64,000 nucleotides of DNA from a virus. How positions within the stretch are numbered: position 1 is the stretch's first letter; every line of letters begins with the position of its first letter. Under the pieces are notes generated by a model. That model saw only the letters and a program-made list of their open reading frames with translations. It was not told where the DNA came from and searched no databases. Both the position numbers and the translations under genes were made by a program. Below are positions 23,244 to 30,919 of the stretch, piece by piece. The stretch is taken from positions 1-64,000 of IMG/VR virus record IMGVR_UViG_3300017990_000015; one strand, 5' to 3'.

Positions 23244-24308
23244 TCAATCCTCCCTCTTTTCAAACCACGCCTTGCCCTTGGTCTTGAGCACCTCGACCCG
23301 GAGCACAACGTCGTCGTCGAGATCGATCGCAAGGCGATCCTCGGTGCGCCGGCCCTCGAAAGTGCCCTCCTTGATCAGCTTGAGAAAAGGCGATCGCTTT
23401 TTCTTTTCGCCGCTCGACCCGCCGCCGTCGCCGCCGCCCTTGCCCTCGAGTTGATCCTTGAGATCCTTGAGTTGGTCTCGGTCGTATCCCTCGCCGCCGA
23501 GAGCTTTTGCCGTGCCTGCCTTGAGCAACCGCTCGCGGTGCTCCTCGTCTTTTGCCGCGACGATCAGTTTCAGTTTGAAGATCCCGACGAGCTTGCTTTG
23601 CTCCTCGGTGAGCGCGCCGGCGATCCGCATGTAGTCGGTCGCCATTTTCCACGATATCGCGAGGTCGGCCGCGGCATACTCCTCGAGGGTATCGTATCCC
23701 CCGTCGAGAAACAGATTGTCGGCGTCGACTTCGAGGAGGTCTCGGCCGATCATCCAAGCGCCGTGTCCGCTGTCGCCGTCGCGCCGCACGATCGTCTCGG
23801 TGTACTCCTTGAGAGTTTTCTTGCCTCCCGGCTCCGCAACCCTCGACGGATTCTCCGCGGTTGTCGGCCCGGCATACTCCTTGCGTTCCCCTGTCGTCTC
23901 CGATTCCTCGCTCGCGGCCGCTTCGATCTCCTCCGGTGTCACCTCGGGATCCTCCTCGGTGGTTTCCGGCGCCTGTTGCTCGCCGGTCGTTGTTTCCGCT
24001 GGCTTTTCCTCCGGCTTGGAAACTTCCGGCTTTTCCTCGGCCGGAGGTTTCCAACCTCCCGATCCGTCGTCGCTCACATCGAACCCGCAATACCAGCAAA
24101 ACACGTCGGCCTCGAGCACGACCTTTCGGCACCGCTCGCACTCGAAAGGTTGTTCGTCGCCCGACTCCTCCTTGCTCCGTCGCTCGAGCTCCTCTTGCAT
24201 GACCTCGAGGAGGAGGTCGGGATCCTCCTTGGCTTTTTTCGGGAGCTTGATCTTGTTCTTCTGTGCATAGTCAAGCGCACACGCTGCAATAAAAGTTACT
24301 TCGGGCAT
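23244..24308 (-). CDS. Zinc-ribbon protein with a helical ParB-like domain
   Basis: 354 residues, ATG at 24308. Residues 50-80 hold a zinc ribbon (CERCRKVV, then CWYCGF); 85-165 are a Pro/Glu/Thr disordered linker. From about 165 the segment GHGAWMIGRDLLEVDADNLF...LEEYAAADLAISWKMATDYMR resembles the small helix-turn-helix domain found in DUF3102/ParB-like proteins of mobile elements. A Gly/Ser-rich hinge and a basic end follow. Possibly a DNA-binding replication accessory, being between primase and polymerase. Exact role unknown. Confidence 0.65.
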   Translation of the reverse strand: MPEVTFIAACALDYAQKNKIKLPKKAKEDPDLLLEVMQEELERRSKEESGDEQPFECERCRKVVLEADVFCWYCGFDVSDDGSGGWKPPAEEKPEVSKPEEKPAETTTGEQQAPETTEEDPEVTPEEIEAAASEESETTGERKEYAGPTTAENPSRVAEPGGKKTLKEYTETIVRRDGDSGHGAWMIGRDLLEVDADNLFLDGGYDTLEEYAAADLAISWKMATDYMRIAGALTEEQSKLVGIFKLKLIVAAKDEEHRERLLKAGTAKALGGEGYDRDQLKDLKDQLEGKGGGDGGGSSGEKKKRSPFLKLIKEGTFEGRRTEDRLAIDLDDDVVLRVEVLKTKGKAWFEKRED

Positions 24309-25324
24309 GGTTGCCTCCTGTGAAAGGGAGAGGGTTGAAATTTTGATAACTCACTCGGGGAAAAATCCCCGGGATCTTTTCCGTCGGGCATCTTTACAAC
24401 AAAGAGTTGTCGGTGTGCAAACCAATCGTGTACGTCGATCCCAAACACTTCGCCGGCCTTGTCGCCGTCAAGCCACACGGTGATCCTTTCCGCGAAAAGG
24501 ATCTCCTCGGCTTGAAACTCGGTGAGCTTCGATCCGCAGATCGCGATCACGTTCTTGATCCCGATCTGCGAAACGCGGATCTGATCGACCCAACCCTCGA
24601 CAAGGTGCACCTCGCGACGATCCCGGTCGAGGTGATCGAGCGCGAAAATTTCCCACCGCTTCGGCGCCCCCTCGGGTGCAATGGTTTTCGGGTGCTCGTC
24701 GTTGTACGATCGTGCGACCCATGAGATCATCGATCCCTTTCGCACGATCGGCACGACGATCCGGCGTTGCTCGCGCCAGTCGAGGAGGTTGTGCCGGGTG
24801 ACAAACCCGGGCCCGATCCACCGGCCGAAAAGATACTCGCTCGCGGCCGACCCCGGGAGAATCGGATCGGGTGTGAAAGTGTGCAAGGGCTCCTTTTTGG
24901 ATCGGCGCCACTTGAAACCAATCGGGCCCGGCTCATACGGCCGGAGATTGGTTTCGTAGTCGACCGACCGGAGCTCGGCCGCGGGTCGGTGTGGAACGCG
25001 CGCCGGCGTGAGCTCCTTGAGAAACTTGACCGCGGCCGGGAAGTCGCACCGGCGAATCGACTGGATCAGGGTGTAGACGTCGCCGGCCCACTTGCACGAC
25101 CAACAATTGAACACTCCGTTTTTCGGGTCTCCGGTCACGGCCCGGATATGCCACGACGGATCCCTCTCCTTGTGCCCCGGGTGCGGGCAAATCGCATATA
25201 GGTCGTCGTCGCGCCTCTCATACTCGATCCCGAGGGTGACTAGCAAAGCCTCGACCTCGAACGTCTCTCGGAGCTTTCTCGCCTCCCTGGCACCCATCTT
25301 GCGGCGTCGACCCTGCAATTTCAT
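24296..25324 (-). CDS. DnaG-type DNA primase
   Basis: 342 residues. I start at the ATG at 25324, which has GGGAGGGAGCGAG upstream. The CHC2-type zinc finger is CPHPGH (45-50) with CWSC (73-76). The TOPRIM half shows VHLVEGWVDQIRV (catalytic Glu), IAICGSKLT and VWLDGDKAG (Asp-x-Asp). It is shorter than bacterial DnaG (about 580) and lacks a visible helicase-binding C-terminal domain. It lays primers for lagging-strand synthesis with the DnaB homologue encoded just upstream. The 62-base leader has two tandem hairpins. Confidence 0.93.
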   Translation of the reverse strand: MKLQGRRRKMGAREARKLRETFEVEALLVTLGIEYERRDDDLYAICPHPGHKERDPSWHIRAVTGDPKNGVFNCWSCKWAGDVYTLIQSIRRCDFPAAVKFLKELTPARVPHRPAAELRSVDYETNLRPYEPGPIGFKWRRSKKEPLHTFTPDPILPGSAASEYLFGRWIGPGFVTRHNLLDWREQRRIVVPIVRKGSMISWVARSYNDEHPKTIAPEGAPKRWEIFALDHLDRDRREVHLVEGWVDQIRVSQIGIKNVIAICGSKLTEFQAEEILFAERITVWLDGDKAGEVFGIDVHDWFAHRQLFVVKMPDGKDPGDFSPSELSKFQPSPFHRRQPCPK

Positions 25325-25347
25325 GCTCTGCTCGCTCCCTCCCGGCC

Positions 25348-25385
25348 GGAGACATTGTCTCCCGACCGGTGTCACCGGTGACACC
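25348..25385 (-). repeat. Palindromic element, intergenic copy
   Basis: This 38-base element joins two inverted repeats: GGTGTCACCGGTGACACC, a perfect 18-base palindrome (25368-25385), and GGAGAC-ATT-GTCTCC (25348-25362). It fills most of the dnaB-primase gap and ends 24 bases before the primase start. A second copy, 33 of 38 bases identical with all changes in loops or joints, lies in the initiator gene at 27776-27813. It could be a protein operator or two tandem RNA hairpins in the primase leader. Confidence 0.8.
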
Positions 25386-25386
25386 C

Positions 25387-26769
25387 CTAAACCGGAGCGT
25401 CGCCTCCCTTGAATCCGGCCTTGCCCTCCTCGTCGGTGCCCGAGCTCTCGGGCGCCGTGTCGGTGAGCTTTTCGTTGTATAGCCTGGAAACCTCGGGATA
25501 GAACTCGGCGATCATGGTCCGGCCGGCCGGCCCGTCGCGTTGCTTCCCGACGTTGATCTCAATGTCGTCGGTCTCCATAAATTTCTTGTATGCCTTTTCA
25601 CGATGGATCAGGAGAATCAGATCCGGGATCTCCTCGTATCCTCCCGACCCCTTGAGATCCTCGATCCGCGGGTGCTTGTCCTTTCGCTCCTCAACCTTGC
25701 GCGAGATTTGATGCACGATCACGAAATGCGTTCCGTACCGGCGCGCCATGTGTTGCACGCGCACAAGCGCGGTCTCAACGTCGTTGGGTGTGATCGTCGA
25801 GAGCGACCGCTGAAACAGATCCCAAACCGTGAGATCGTAATTGCCCTCGGCGAGGATCTCCTCGATCTTGTCGAGCGCCGCGTCGTTGTCCCATTTCCCG
25901 GAGCGTTTCGCGAGAGTGAAAAACGGATTGTCGATCACCGTCAACCGGTCGTCGGTTGCGAGGAGCTTGTGCACCGACTGTCGGATCAAGTCGCGTTCCT
26001 CGAGGGTGAGCTCCTCGGGAAACTTGCGGAGCTTGTTGGTCGCAACTAGAGTCGCCGAGCTCACAAGTTTGTCGATAAACCGGAGGCGCCCGATCTCGAG
26101 AGGCGCCGCGAGGATCTTTGGTTTCTTGATCCCGGCGAGGAGACGCCGGACCATGTCGGTCACGAATGTTGACTTGCCGTTGCTCGGCCGGCCGGCGATC
26201 AGAGAGACGTTGCCGGCCGCGAATCCCTCGACGAACTCGGAGTCGAGAGGCTCGTACCCGCTCGAGACGAAATGCCCGCCGCCCGCACACCGCGCGTCGA
26301 GCACGTCGATCCACTCCTTGCAGGGATCCAGGTTGGCCCCCTCGGTAACCCGGAGAGCGTTCAGGATCTCCGCGGTCTGCTTTATACACTCGGTGTGATC
26401 GATAGACCGATCGGCGAGGAGCTCGGTCAACTCGGGGAGAGCTTGCGATCGTATCTGCAACCGGACCGAGTCACGCCGGAGTCGCGCGAGGTGCAATTCT
26501 ATATTCTTGGTCGGCGTGAGCCCGAAAAGCATTTGCAGGAATTCAAGCCCGCCGTAGTCGGCGCCGTCGGCGAGCACCGCGATCGCGTCTTGGTCCGGCT
26601 CGGCCCCCTTGCGTTCGCATTCGACGATCGCCTCAAAGATCGCCCGGTATCTCATGCCCTGGAAATCCTCCGGCGAGACCGACCCGACGGCCCGGCGCCG
26701 GCTTACTGGATCCAACAAGCACGCGACGATCACCGCGCGCTCATTCTCAAGGTCGTATGGTTTTGTCAC
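25387..26769 (-). CDS. DnaB-type replicative helicase
   Basis: 460 residues, ATG at 26769 overlapping the loader stop as ATGA. The N-terminal 140 residues are the helical DnaB domain (ENERAVIVACLLDP; ISP-like). RecA-type ATPase motifs: Walker A GRPSNGKS (193-200), LTVWDLFQRSL (Walker B region), THFVIVHQISRK, and DLKGSGGYEEIPDLILLIHR. The end is acidic. It forms a hexamer unwinding the fork 5' to 3' on the lagging strand and is loaded by the DnaC-like protein encoded just before. Confidence 0.95.
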   Translation of the reverse strand: MTKPYDLENERAVIVACLLDPVSRRRAVGSVSPEDFQGMRYRAIFEAIVECERKGAEPDQDAIAVLADGADYGGLEFLQMLFGLTPTKNIELHLARLRRDSVRLQIRSQALPELTELLADRSIDHTECIKQTAEILNALRVTEGANLDPCKEWIDVLDARCAGGGHFVSSGYEPLDSEFVEGFAAGNVSLIAGRPSNGKSTFVTDMVRRLLAGIKKPKILAAPLEIGRLRFIDKLVSSATLVATNKLRKFPEELTLEERDLIRQSVHKLLATDDRLTVIDNPFFTLAKRSGKWDNDAALDKIEEILAEGNYDLTVWDLFQRSLSTITPNDVETALVRVQHMARRYGTHFVIVHQISRKVEERKDKHPRIEDLKGSGGYEEIPDLILLIHREKAYKKFMETDDIEINVGKQRDGPAGRTMIAEFYPEVSRLYNEKLTDTAPESSGTDEEGKAGFKGGDAPV

Positions 26770-27398
26770 TTGGCACCCCGGCGCATGTCCTTACCACCTA
26801 CGGGAACCCACCGGCACGTTTTCTCGAGTCGGCCGACGAGACGATCCCCGTGCCCGTCGCCGGCGAGATTGATCCGACGCCGGAGCTCCTCCTTTTTGAA
26901 ATTGGTTGTCACGACCAACGGCGCCCGATTCCAGATCCGGCCGTCGACGATTTCGTACAGACACTCGAGCGCACGCTCGGTGAGCTTTTCGGCGCCGACG
27001 TCGTCGAGGATCAAGACCGGCACCTCGGAGGGATCGGTCAATTTCTCGATCGCCTCGGAGTCGTTGCGAGGGATCCGCACCGTCGGGAGGAACACACAAA
27101 AGATCCCCTCGTCGATCAGTCGGTGAATGATCGCACACGCGAGGTGAGTCTTGCCCGTGCCCGTCGGCCCATAGAAAACAACTCCGGGATCCGCTTTCGG
27201 ATCCCATGTCCTCGCAACCTCGACCGCACCCTCTTTGCCTTTTAGCATGTCGAAAACCTCGAATGTCATTCGGGCGCCGAGGTCGCCGATCCCGGACCGC
27301 CAACGCATTTCACCCTTTTGGCGGTCGACGCTGGCTTTTCTCAAACTTCTCAACTTCTCGGTCAAAGTCCTCATGTCGAGCGATCGTCGCTTGCCCAT
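26766..27398 (-). CDS. DnaC/IstB-like helicase loader
   Basis: 210 residues if the ATG at 27398 is used; another in-frame ATG at 27374 is possible because neither has a strong ribosome site, and the gene overlaps the initiator by 89 bases. AAA+ motifs: Walker A GPTGTGKT (77-84), Walker B PVLILDDVGAEK, sensor I VVTTNF, and an arginine-rich end. No N-terminal zinc finger. By order (initiator, loader, helicase) it should place DnaB at the origin, like DnaC or lambda P. Confidence 0.88.
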   Translation of the reverse strand: MGKRRSLDMRTLTEKLRSLRKASVDRQKGEMRWRSGIGDLGARMTFEVFDMLKGKEGAVEVARTWDPKADPGVVFYGPTGTGKTHLACAIIHRLIDEGIFCVFLPTVRIPRNDSEAIEKLTDPSEVPVLILDDVGAEKLTERALECLYEIVDGRIWNRAPLVVTTNFKKEELRRRINLAGDGHGDRLVGRLEKTCRWVPVGGKDMRRGAK

Positions 27399-28113
27399 TT
27401 TTCCGTCCCACGTATTGATTGATCTTCGCGGCGAAGATCGGGAACGAGTGCGCCTTGTCAACGAGCCACGGATCCCGATCTTCAAAATAGCGTTCCAGTC
27501 TAACACCTACCTCCTCGAGCCCGAGCTTTCGCACAAGCTCGACGGCCTTGCTACGATCCCGGCCGGAGACAACGCAACTCGATCCGTACACCTTGCCCCA
27601 TCGAACCCGGTACAATCGGATCACCTCGATCGCACCCTTTTCGATCTCTGCTCGGTTCGTTGATCTGTTATGTCTTGTTTTTGGATCTAGATCCTGATCA
27701 CGCTTGTCTATACTATGTATATAACCCCCCGAGGAATTCGCAACCCCCCGGGTGTCACCGGTGACAGGGGTTTCGGGAGACACCGTCTCTCGACCGGTGT
27801 CACCAATGACACCGGGACGAATTCGGATCCTCATGCTTTGACCCGCTCGGCGTTCCACCTCGAGGATCCCGAGCGTCTCGAGATTCCGAATGTGTCGGAC
27901 GGCTTGTCGCCAACCCATGCCGGCGAACCAACCGATCCGATCCGTTGCGGTCTCGGTCCAGTTTCCGTTTTGCTTGCAGAGATTGAAAACGGCGAGTGCT
28001 ATCATGCGAGAGGCTGTCGGAACTTTTCGGAGTGCCAGTCGATCGATCAGGTTTGCGAGCTCGACGACGTGTTGTTGCCCTTGCTCCGTTGGCACTCGAC
28101 GACGTTTCGGCAT
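27310..28113 (-). CDS. O-like replication initiator with winged-helix domain
   Basis: 267 residues, ATG at 28113 after AGAGAGGGGCA. Residues 15-100 form a winged helix (SRMIALAVFNLCKQNG, then GWRQAVRHIRNLETLGILEVERR), as in phage replication protein O/DnaD-like initiators. Residues 100-155 are a Gly/Pro/Thr/Asp linker and the remainder is a second helical domain. The DNA for the linker holds palindromic repeats next to an AT-rich stretch, as in lambda O, whose gene contains the origin. The loader, helicase and primase follow. It is the first gene after the promoter at 28267-28295. Confidence 0.8.
   Translation of the reverse strand: MPKRRRVPTEQGQQHVVELANLIDRLALRKVPTASRMIALAVFNLCKQNGNWTETATDRIGWFAGMGWRQAVRHIRNLETLGILEVERRAGQSMRIRIRPGVIGDTGRETVSPETPVTGDTRGVANSSGGYIHSIDKRDQDLDPKTRHNRSTNRAEIEKGAIEVIRLYRVRWGKVYGSSCVVSGRDRSKAVELVRKLGLEEVGVRLERYFEDRDPWLVDKAHSFPIFAAKINQYVGRKNGQATIARHEDFDREVEKFEKSQRRPPKG
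27655..27813 (-). other. Candidate replication origin inside the initiator gene
   Basis: On the minus strand, two palindromes (GGTGTCATTGGTGACACC at 27813-27796 and TGTCACCGGTGACA at 27766-27753) with a GAGAC/GTCTC repeat between them lead into an AT-rich run around 27740-27655 containing TTATATACATAGTATAG, unlike the GC-rich surroundings. Repeats plus AT-rich DNA in the linker region of an O-like gene is the lambda origin layout. A promoter-like TTGCGA-N16-TATACA also lies in the AT-rich part. Confidence 0.5.
27776..27813 (-). repeat. Palindromic element, in-gene copy
   Basis: Second copy of the 38-base element at 25348-25385. The arms (GGAGAC, GTCTC, GGTGTCA, TGACACC) are conserved; differences are in loops (ATT/ACC and GG/AA) and one joint base. 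It codes in frame for part of the initiator's linker. Confidence 0.75.
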
Positions 28114-28140
28114 TGCCCCTCTCTTTTCAAAAGACGGGCC

Positions 28141-28258
28141 CCCTCGGGCTTAGGCGTCGGGGGACCAACGCGGTCGGCCCGAGAGACCCGAGGGAACCCG
28201 ATTCTTACCCACAAAAAAAGATCAACGGTCTGTGCAGCAATAGATCCTCCGACGCCTA
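28141..28258 (-). promoter_or_regulatory. Structured 5' leader of the replication operon
   Basis: Between the promoter and the initiator ATG lie about 145 transcribed, non-coding bases. TAGGCGTCGG (28258-28249) can pair with CCGACGCCTA (28160-28151), and CCCTCGGG (28194-28187) with CCCGAGGG (28148-28141). The two pairings interleave, which is a pseudoknot topology. Small hairpins (GGGCCGACC/GGTCCCC; TCTTTT/AAAAGA next to the ribosome site) add to it. It may gate translation or transcription of the initiator. I do not recognise a known riboswitch. Confidence 0.55.
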
Positions 28259-28266
28259 GAGTCGCG

Positions 28267-28295
28267 ACGGTATGGCAAGGGGGATCGTCTGTCAA
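28267..28295 (-). promoter_or_regulatory. Sigma70-like promoter of the replication operon
   Basis: TTGACA at 28295-28290, a 17-base spacer, and TACCGT at 28272-28267 (three of six consensus positions, including the outer TA...T). Expected start near 28260. It stands upstream of the initiator gene and just after the helicase gene ends, the only room for a promoter in this stretch. Confidence 0.6.
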
Positions 28296-28325
28296 GAGAA
28301 AATTGCGGCCGCGCGGAACTCGTTG

Positions 28326-29894
28326 CTACAACACAACGAGCGAGTCGCCGGATCGCTTGAGCGATCGGAGAAACGACTCCTTTGCTTTCTGATACGCCTC
28401 CGGGTTGTGGCCGTCATACTGAGGAGGGAAAAGATTTTGATCCCAAAAATAAACGCACGTCGCGTGTTGCTTGTCCTCATGCGGCCGGGCCGCGCGTCCG
28501 ATCATTTGCTTGAGTCGTTTCTTGTGGGTGTGCACCGGGCAGGAACAAAACACGTGCGAGAGCGCGGGGAGATCGAGACCCTCGTCGGCGACGGACGTGC
28601 CGACGGCAACCCGGATCGTGCCGGAGCGGATCCCGGAGATAGTGCGGTCGAGCTCCTTGCGATTCTCGGGCCCGCCGATCATGAGCCCGGCCGGCACACC
28701 GCGGAGCTCGAGACGCGCGGCCCAACTACGGCACGCCTCGACCCGCTCGTTGAGAATCAAGATCCGCGTCTTGGGATCCTGGATCACCCGGTGCACGTGT
28801 TCCTCGATCAAGTCGTTGCGTTCCTCGTCGTCGACCATGCGATTGATCATCCCGCCCCAATCAGGAACCTCGGGCTCGACGTTGCGATCACATACCGGGC
28901 AGTATTTCAGCCGGCCGGGTTTCGCTTTCGCTCGCATGTCCGGGGCCCGGAGCTCGGCGTTGCACGTCTCGCAAATGTGAGCGGTGCGGACCGACGACAG
29001 ATACACAAGGTCGGAGTATCCGGTCGGCACGACCTCGAATTTCACCGGGAGGAGAGACCCGGCCGCGAGACACTCGTCGCGCTTGATCTTGTAGACCTCG
29101 GATCCGAACGTCTCATAGATCAGGTGCTCCATTTGATCCTTGCGTCGCTCGTCGGCCGAGGCACCGATCCGATACGCGGCCGGGAAAACGGACGCGACCG
29201 CTTGAAAGGTTTTCGCGGCCCATCGGTGGATCTCGTCGCCGACAAGAACGCCGTATCGGTCAAACCAGTCGAGCTTGCCTTTCTTGTACTGCGACCACAA
29301 ACTCGCTTGCGTCGCGATCGTGATCGTCCCGAGCTTGAACTTGCCCGAGCGGATCTCTCCCGGGATAACACCGAGCCAGTGAGAGACGGCTTTGCGCCAT
29401 TGGTTGAGGAGAGGGATCGAGTGCACGACAACGATCGCCGGTTGATTGATCTCGGCGATCGCTCCGAGGAGCACGACGGTCTTGCCCGATCCGCAACCGC
29501 CCCGGACGATCGCGCCCGGCCGGCCGTTGTCAACGAGGTGCCGCACCGCGGGGATCTGGTATGGCCTCATGGCCCGCCCGGCTCGCAGGGAAAGCCCGGC
29601 CGGCTCGCATGAGTGCATCCGGTCGCGTATCGGGTCGAGGCGCCTCTCGAGGCTCGAGAGCGTCTCCTCGACCCGGTCGAGAGACCCTCGAGGGAGAATC
29701 AACCAACGACCCTCGAGGGCCCACGACTTGAGCTTGCTCGGCGTGTCGCCGATCCAGTGACCCATTCGTCGCTTTTTGAAAAACGCCGGATTGCTCCGCG
29801 TGAATTCCTCGCGGAGTGCATTCGTTGCGCGCGGACCGAGATCGTCAATGTCGAGCACAAGGTGAGTGTCGAGGCGCGTGCGAACCGGGATCAC
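28326..29894 (-). CDS. SF2 DNA helicase, UvsW-like, with an inserted zinc motif
   Basis: 522 residues from a GTG at 29894 that overlaps the upstream stop. Motif I GGCGSGKT (132-139), motif II DEIH (220-223), motif III GASADE, motif V VAVGTSVADEGLDLP and motif VI QMIGRAARPHEDKQ are present; Arg-Pro-Tyr-Gln (RPYQIPAV) before motif I is the Q-motif. Between the two RecA lobes is an insert with CETC and CPVCDR (about residues 300-335), a probable zinc ribbon. UvsW-type enzymes remodel recombination intermediates and R-loops, fitting the nearby UvsX system. Confidence 0.88.
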   Translation of the reverse strand: MIPVRTRLDTHLVLDIDDLGPRATNALREEFTRSNPAFFKKRRMGHWIGDTPSKLKSWALEGRWLILPRGSLDRVEETLSSLERRLDPIRDRMHSCEPAGLSLRAGRAMRPYQIPAVRHLVDNGRPGAIVRGGCGSGKTVVLLGAIAEINQPAIVVVHSIPLLNQWRKAVSHWLGVIPGEIRSGKFKLGTITIATQASLWSQYKKGKLDWFDRYGVLVGDEIHRWAAKTFQAVASVFPAAYRIGASADERRKDQMEHLIYETFGSEVYKIKRDECLAAGSLLPVKFEVVPTGYSDLVYLSSVRTAHICETCNAELRAPDMRAKAKPGRLKYCPVCDRNVEPEVPDWGGMINRMVDDEERNDLIEEHVHRVIQDPKTRILILNERVEACRSWAARLELRGVPAGLMIGGPENRKELDRTISGIRSGTIRVAVGTSVADEGLDLPALSHVFCSCPVHTHKKRLKQMIGRAARPHEDKQHATCVYFWDQNLFPPQYDGHNPEAYQKAKESFLRSLKRSGDSLVVL

Positions 29895-30106
29895 TCCTCG
29901 CCTCCGGCCGCAAGTCGACGCCGCACAAGCTCCGACTTACTGATCCCGAGTTTTTCGGCCTCGGCCGTGAGCTCCTCGTCGCGCGCCGGATCGACGTGCA
30001 CGGTGAGTTTCTTGGTCTCGGTTTTCTTGCGTTGGGTTTGCTTTTCGCCGCACGCCTTGCATACAAGCTCGGCGTCGCAATGTCGGCATTTCATGATCCG
30101 ACCCAT
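29891..30106 (-). CDS. Zinc-ribbon / ribbon-helix-helix regulator
   Basis: 71 residues, ATG at 30106 behind GGAGGTGACC. Residues 6-20 form a zinc ribbon (CRHC, then CKAC); residues 34-65 (KLTVHVDPARDEELTAEAEKLGISKSELVRRRL) in parts match a MetJ/Arc/CopG ribbon-helix-helix. The DNA-contacting strand would be LTVHV. Probably a small dimeric transcription regulator, unusually coupled to a zinc ribbon. Candidate targets are the operators in the neighbouring leaders. Confidence 0.75.
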   Translation of the reverse strand: MGRIMKCRHCDAELVCKACGEKQTQRKKTETKKLTVHVDPARDEELTAEAEKLGISKSELVRRRLAAGGEE

Positions 30107-30109
30107 TGG

Positions 30110-30574
30110 TCACCTCCGGCCCCGGGGAATGTTTCGCGTACCACGGCACGCCGGAAATTTCAAGCAACCGAGAAACGACGGCTTGCGCTCGCCGCGCTTG
30201 GATCGCTCGACCATGTATCCCTTGCAGACGGGACACCGCGGGAGAGTAGAGACGGCCTTGTATGCGACGCGGCACCTTGCGAGGAGCGCGTCGAGAAAGT
30301 TTTGCGTGCGGTGTGCACGCTTCGATTTCCAAACCGGCTTGTCGGTCTTGCGATCGATCAGGAGCACCCGGCCGGCGTCGGTGCCGACTTCGCGTGCGTC
30401 GCCGTTGTGGATCGCGATCGAGGAGTATACCCGGATCTTGACGTCCGGGTGATCATCGATCTCGCGCTCGAGCACAAGCTCGCCGCACCGGTGCAGTCTC
30501 ACGACCTTGAACCCGGCCGGCTCGAGCTTCGCCTTGACCTCGTCGGCCGTGTACTGGATAAAGCGGGGAGGCAT
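30110..30574 (-). CDS. Hypothetical protein with C-terminal topoisomerase-type zinc finger
   Basis: 154 residues, ATG at 30574. The N-terminal 110 residues are an alpha/beta domain (AGFKVVRLHRCGELVLERE, KIRVYSSIAIHNGD). The last 35 hold CPVCKGYMVERSKRGER followed by GCLKFPAC, the topoisomerase I C4 finger pattern. Such fingers bind single-stranded nucleic acid. Possibly a nuclease-like or repair accessory; no catalytic set is certain. Confidence 0.7.
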   Translation of the reverse strand: MPPRFIQYTADEVKAKLEPAGFKVVRLHRCGELVLEREIDDHPDVKIRVYSSIAIHNGDAREVGTDAGRVLLIDRKTDKPVWKSKRAHRTQNFLDALLARCRVAYKAVSTLPRCPVCKGYMVERSKRGERKPSFLGCLKFPACRGTRNIPRGRR

Positions 30575-30576
30575 GA

Positions 30577-30819
30577 TCAACTCCTTTCGCGGTTGACTGC
30601 ATACATGAGCTCGAGACCGTGACCGACAAGGATCGCCTTGCCTGTCGCGATCGCGACGAGCTCCTCCTTGCTCGGAAGCATGTCGACAAACATGTCGCCC
30701 GCGGTCTTGAGGAGCTCGAGCTCGCCGCCGTTGTCGTATGCTCTCGCGAGCAACTTGCCGGCATGGTCGCCGCCGATTCCCTTGAGATCGGGATCGAGTG
30801 TGTAGGTTTTGACTGACAT
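30577..30819 (-). CDS. Hypothetical 80-residue protein
   Basis: ATG at 30819 behind GGAAAGGAGTTTCTC. It is helical with small-residue-rich segments (DLKGIGGDHAGKLLARAYD, LVAIATGKAILVGHGLELM). The gene starts only 20 bases after the T-run of a strong terminator-like hairpin, so its expression depends on read-through or on processing. Confidence 0.65.
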   Translation of the reverse strand: MSVKTYTLDPDLKGIGGDHAGKLLARAYDNGGELELLKTAGDMFVDMLPSKEELVAIATGKAILVGHGLELMYAVNRERS

Positions 30820-30839
30820 GAGAAACTCCTTTCCCCTCC

Positions 30840-30915
30840 AAAAAAAAGACGCCGGCGCCGGGCGCGTAACCCGGCCGCGGGGAGGGATCCCGGTCGGGCC
30901 TCCGACGCCGGCGTC
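30840..30915 (-). terminator. Terminator-like hairpin or attenuator with T8 tail
   Basis: On the minus strand GACGCCGGCG (30915-30906) pairs with CGCCGGCGTC (30857-30848), followed directly by eight T (30847-30840). The enclosed 48 bases contain two further stems (GGAGG/CCTCC and CCGGG/CCCGG), making a three-way junction. It lies right after the gene at 30920-31171 and 20 bases before the next ATG, with no room for a new promoter. It therefore looks like a regulated or leaky terminator. Confidence 0.75.
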
Positions 30916-30919
30916 AAGA

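Noticed and set aside
22311-24323. A 670-codon open frame on the plus strand opposite the polymerase and the next gene
   Set aside because: It is antisense to the PolB gene, which has all motifs; no ribosome site and a Leu/Val/Glu shadow composition.
28047-28295. An 82-codon minus-strand frame in the replication leader
   Set aside because: It would start with the TTG of the -35 box and overlaps the structured leader and the initiator gene.
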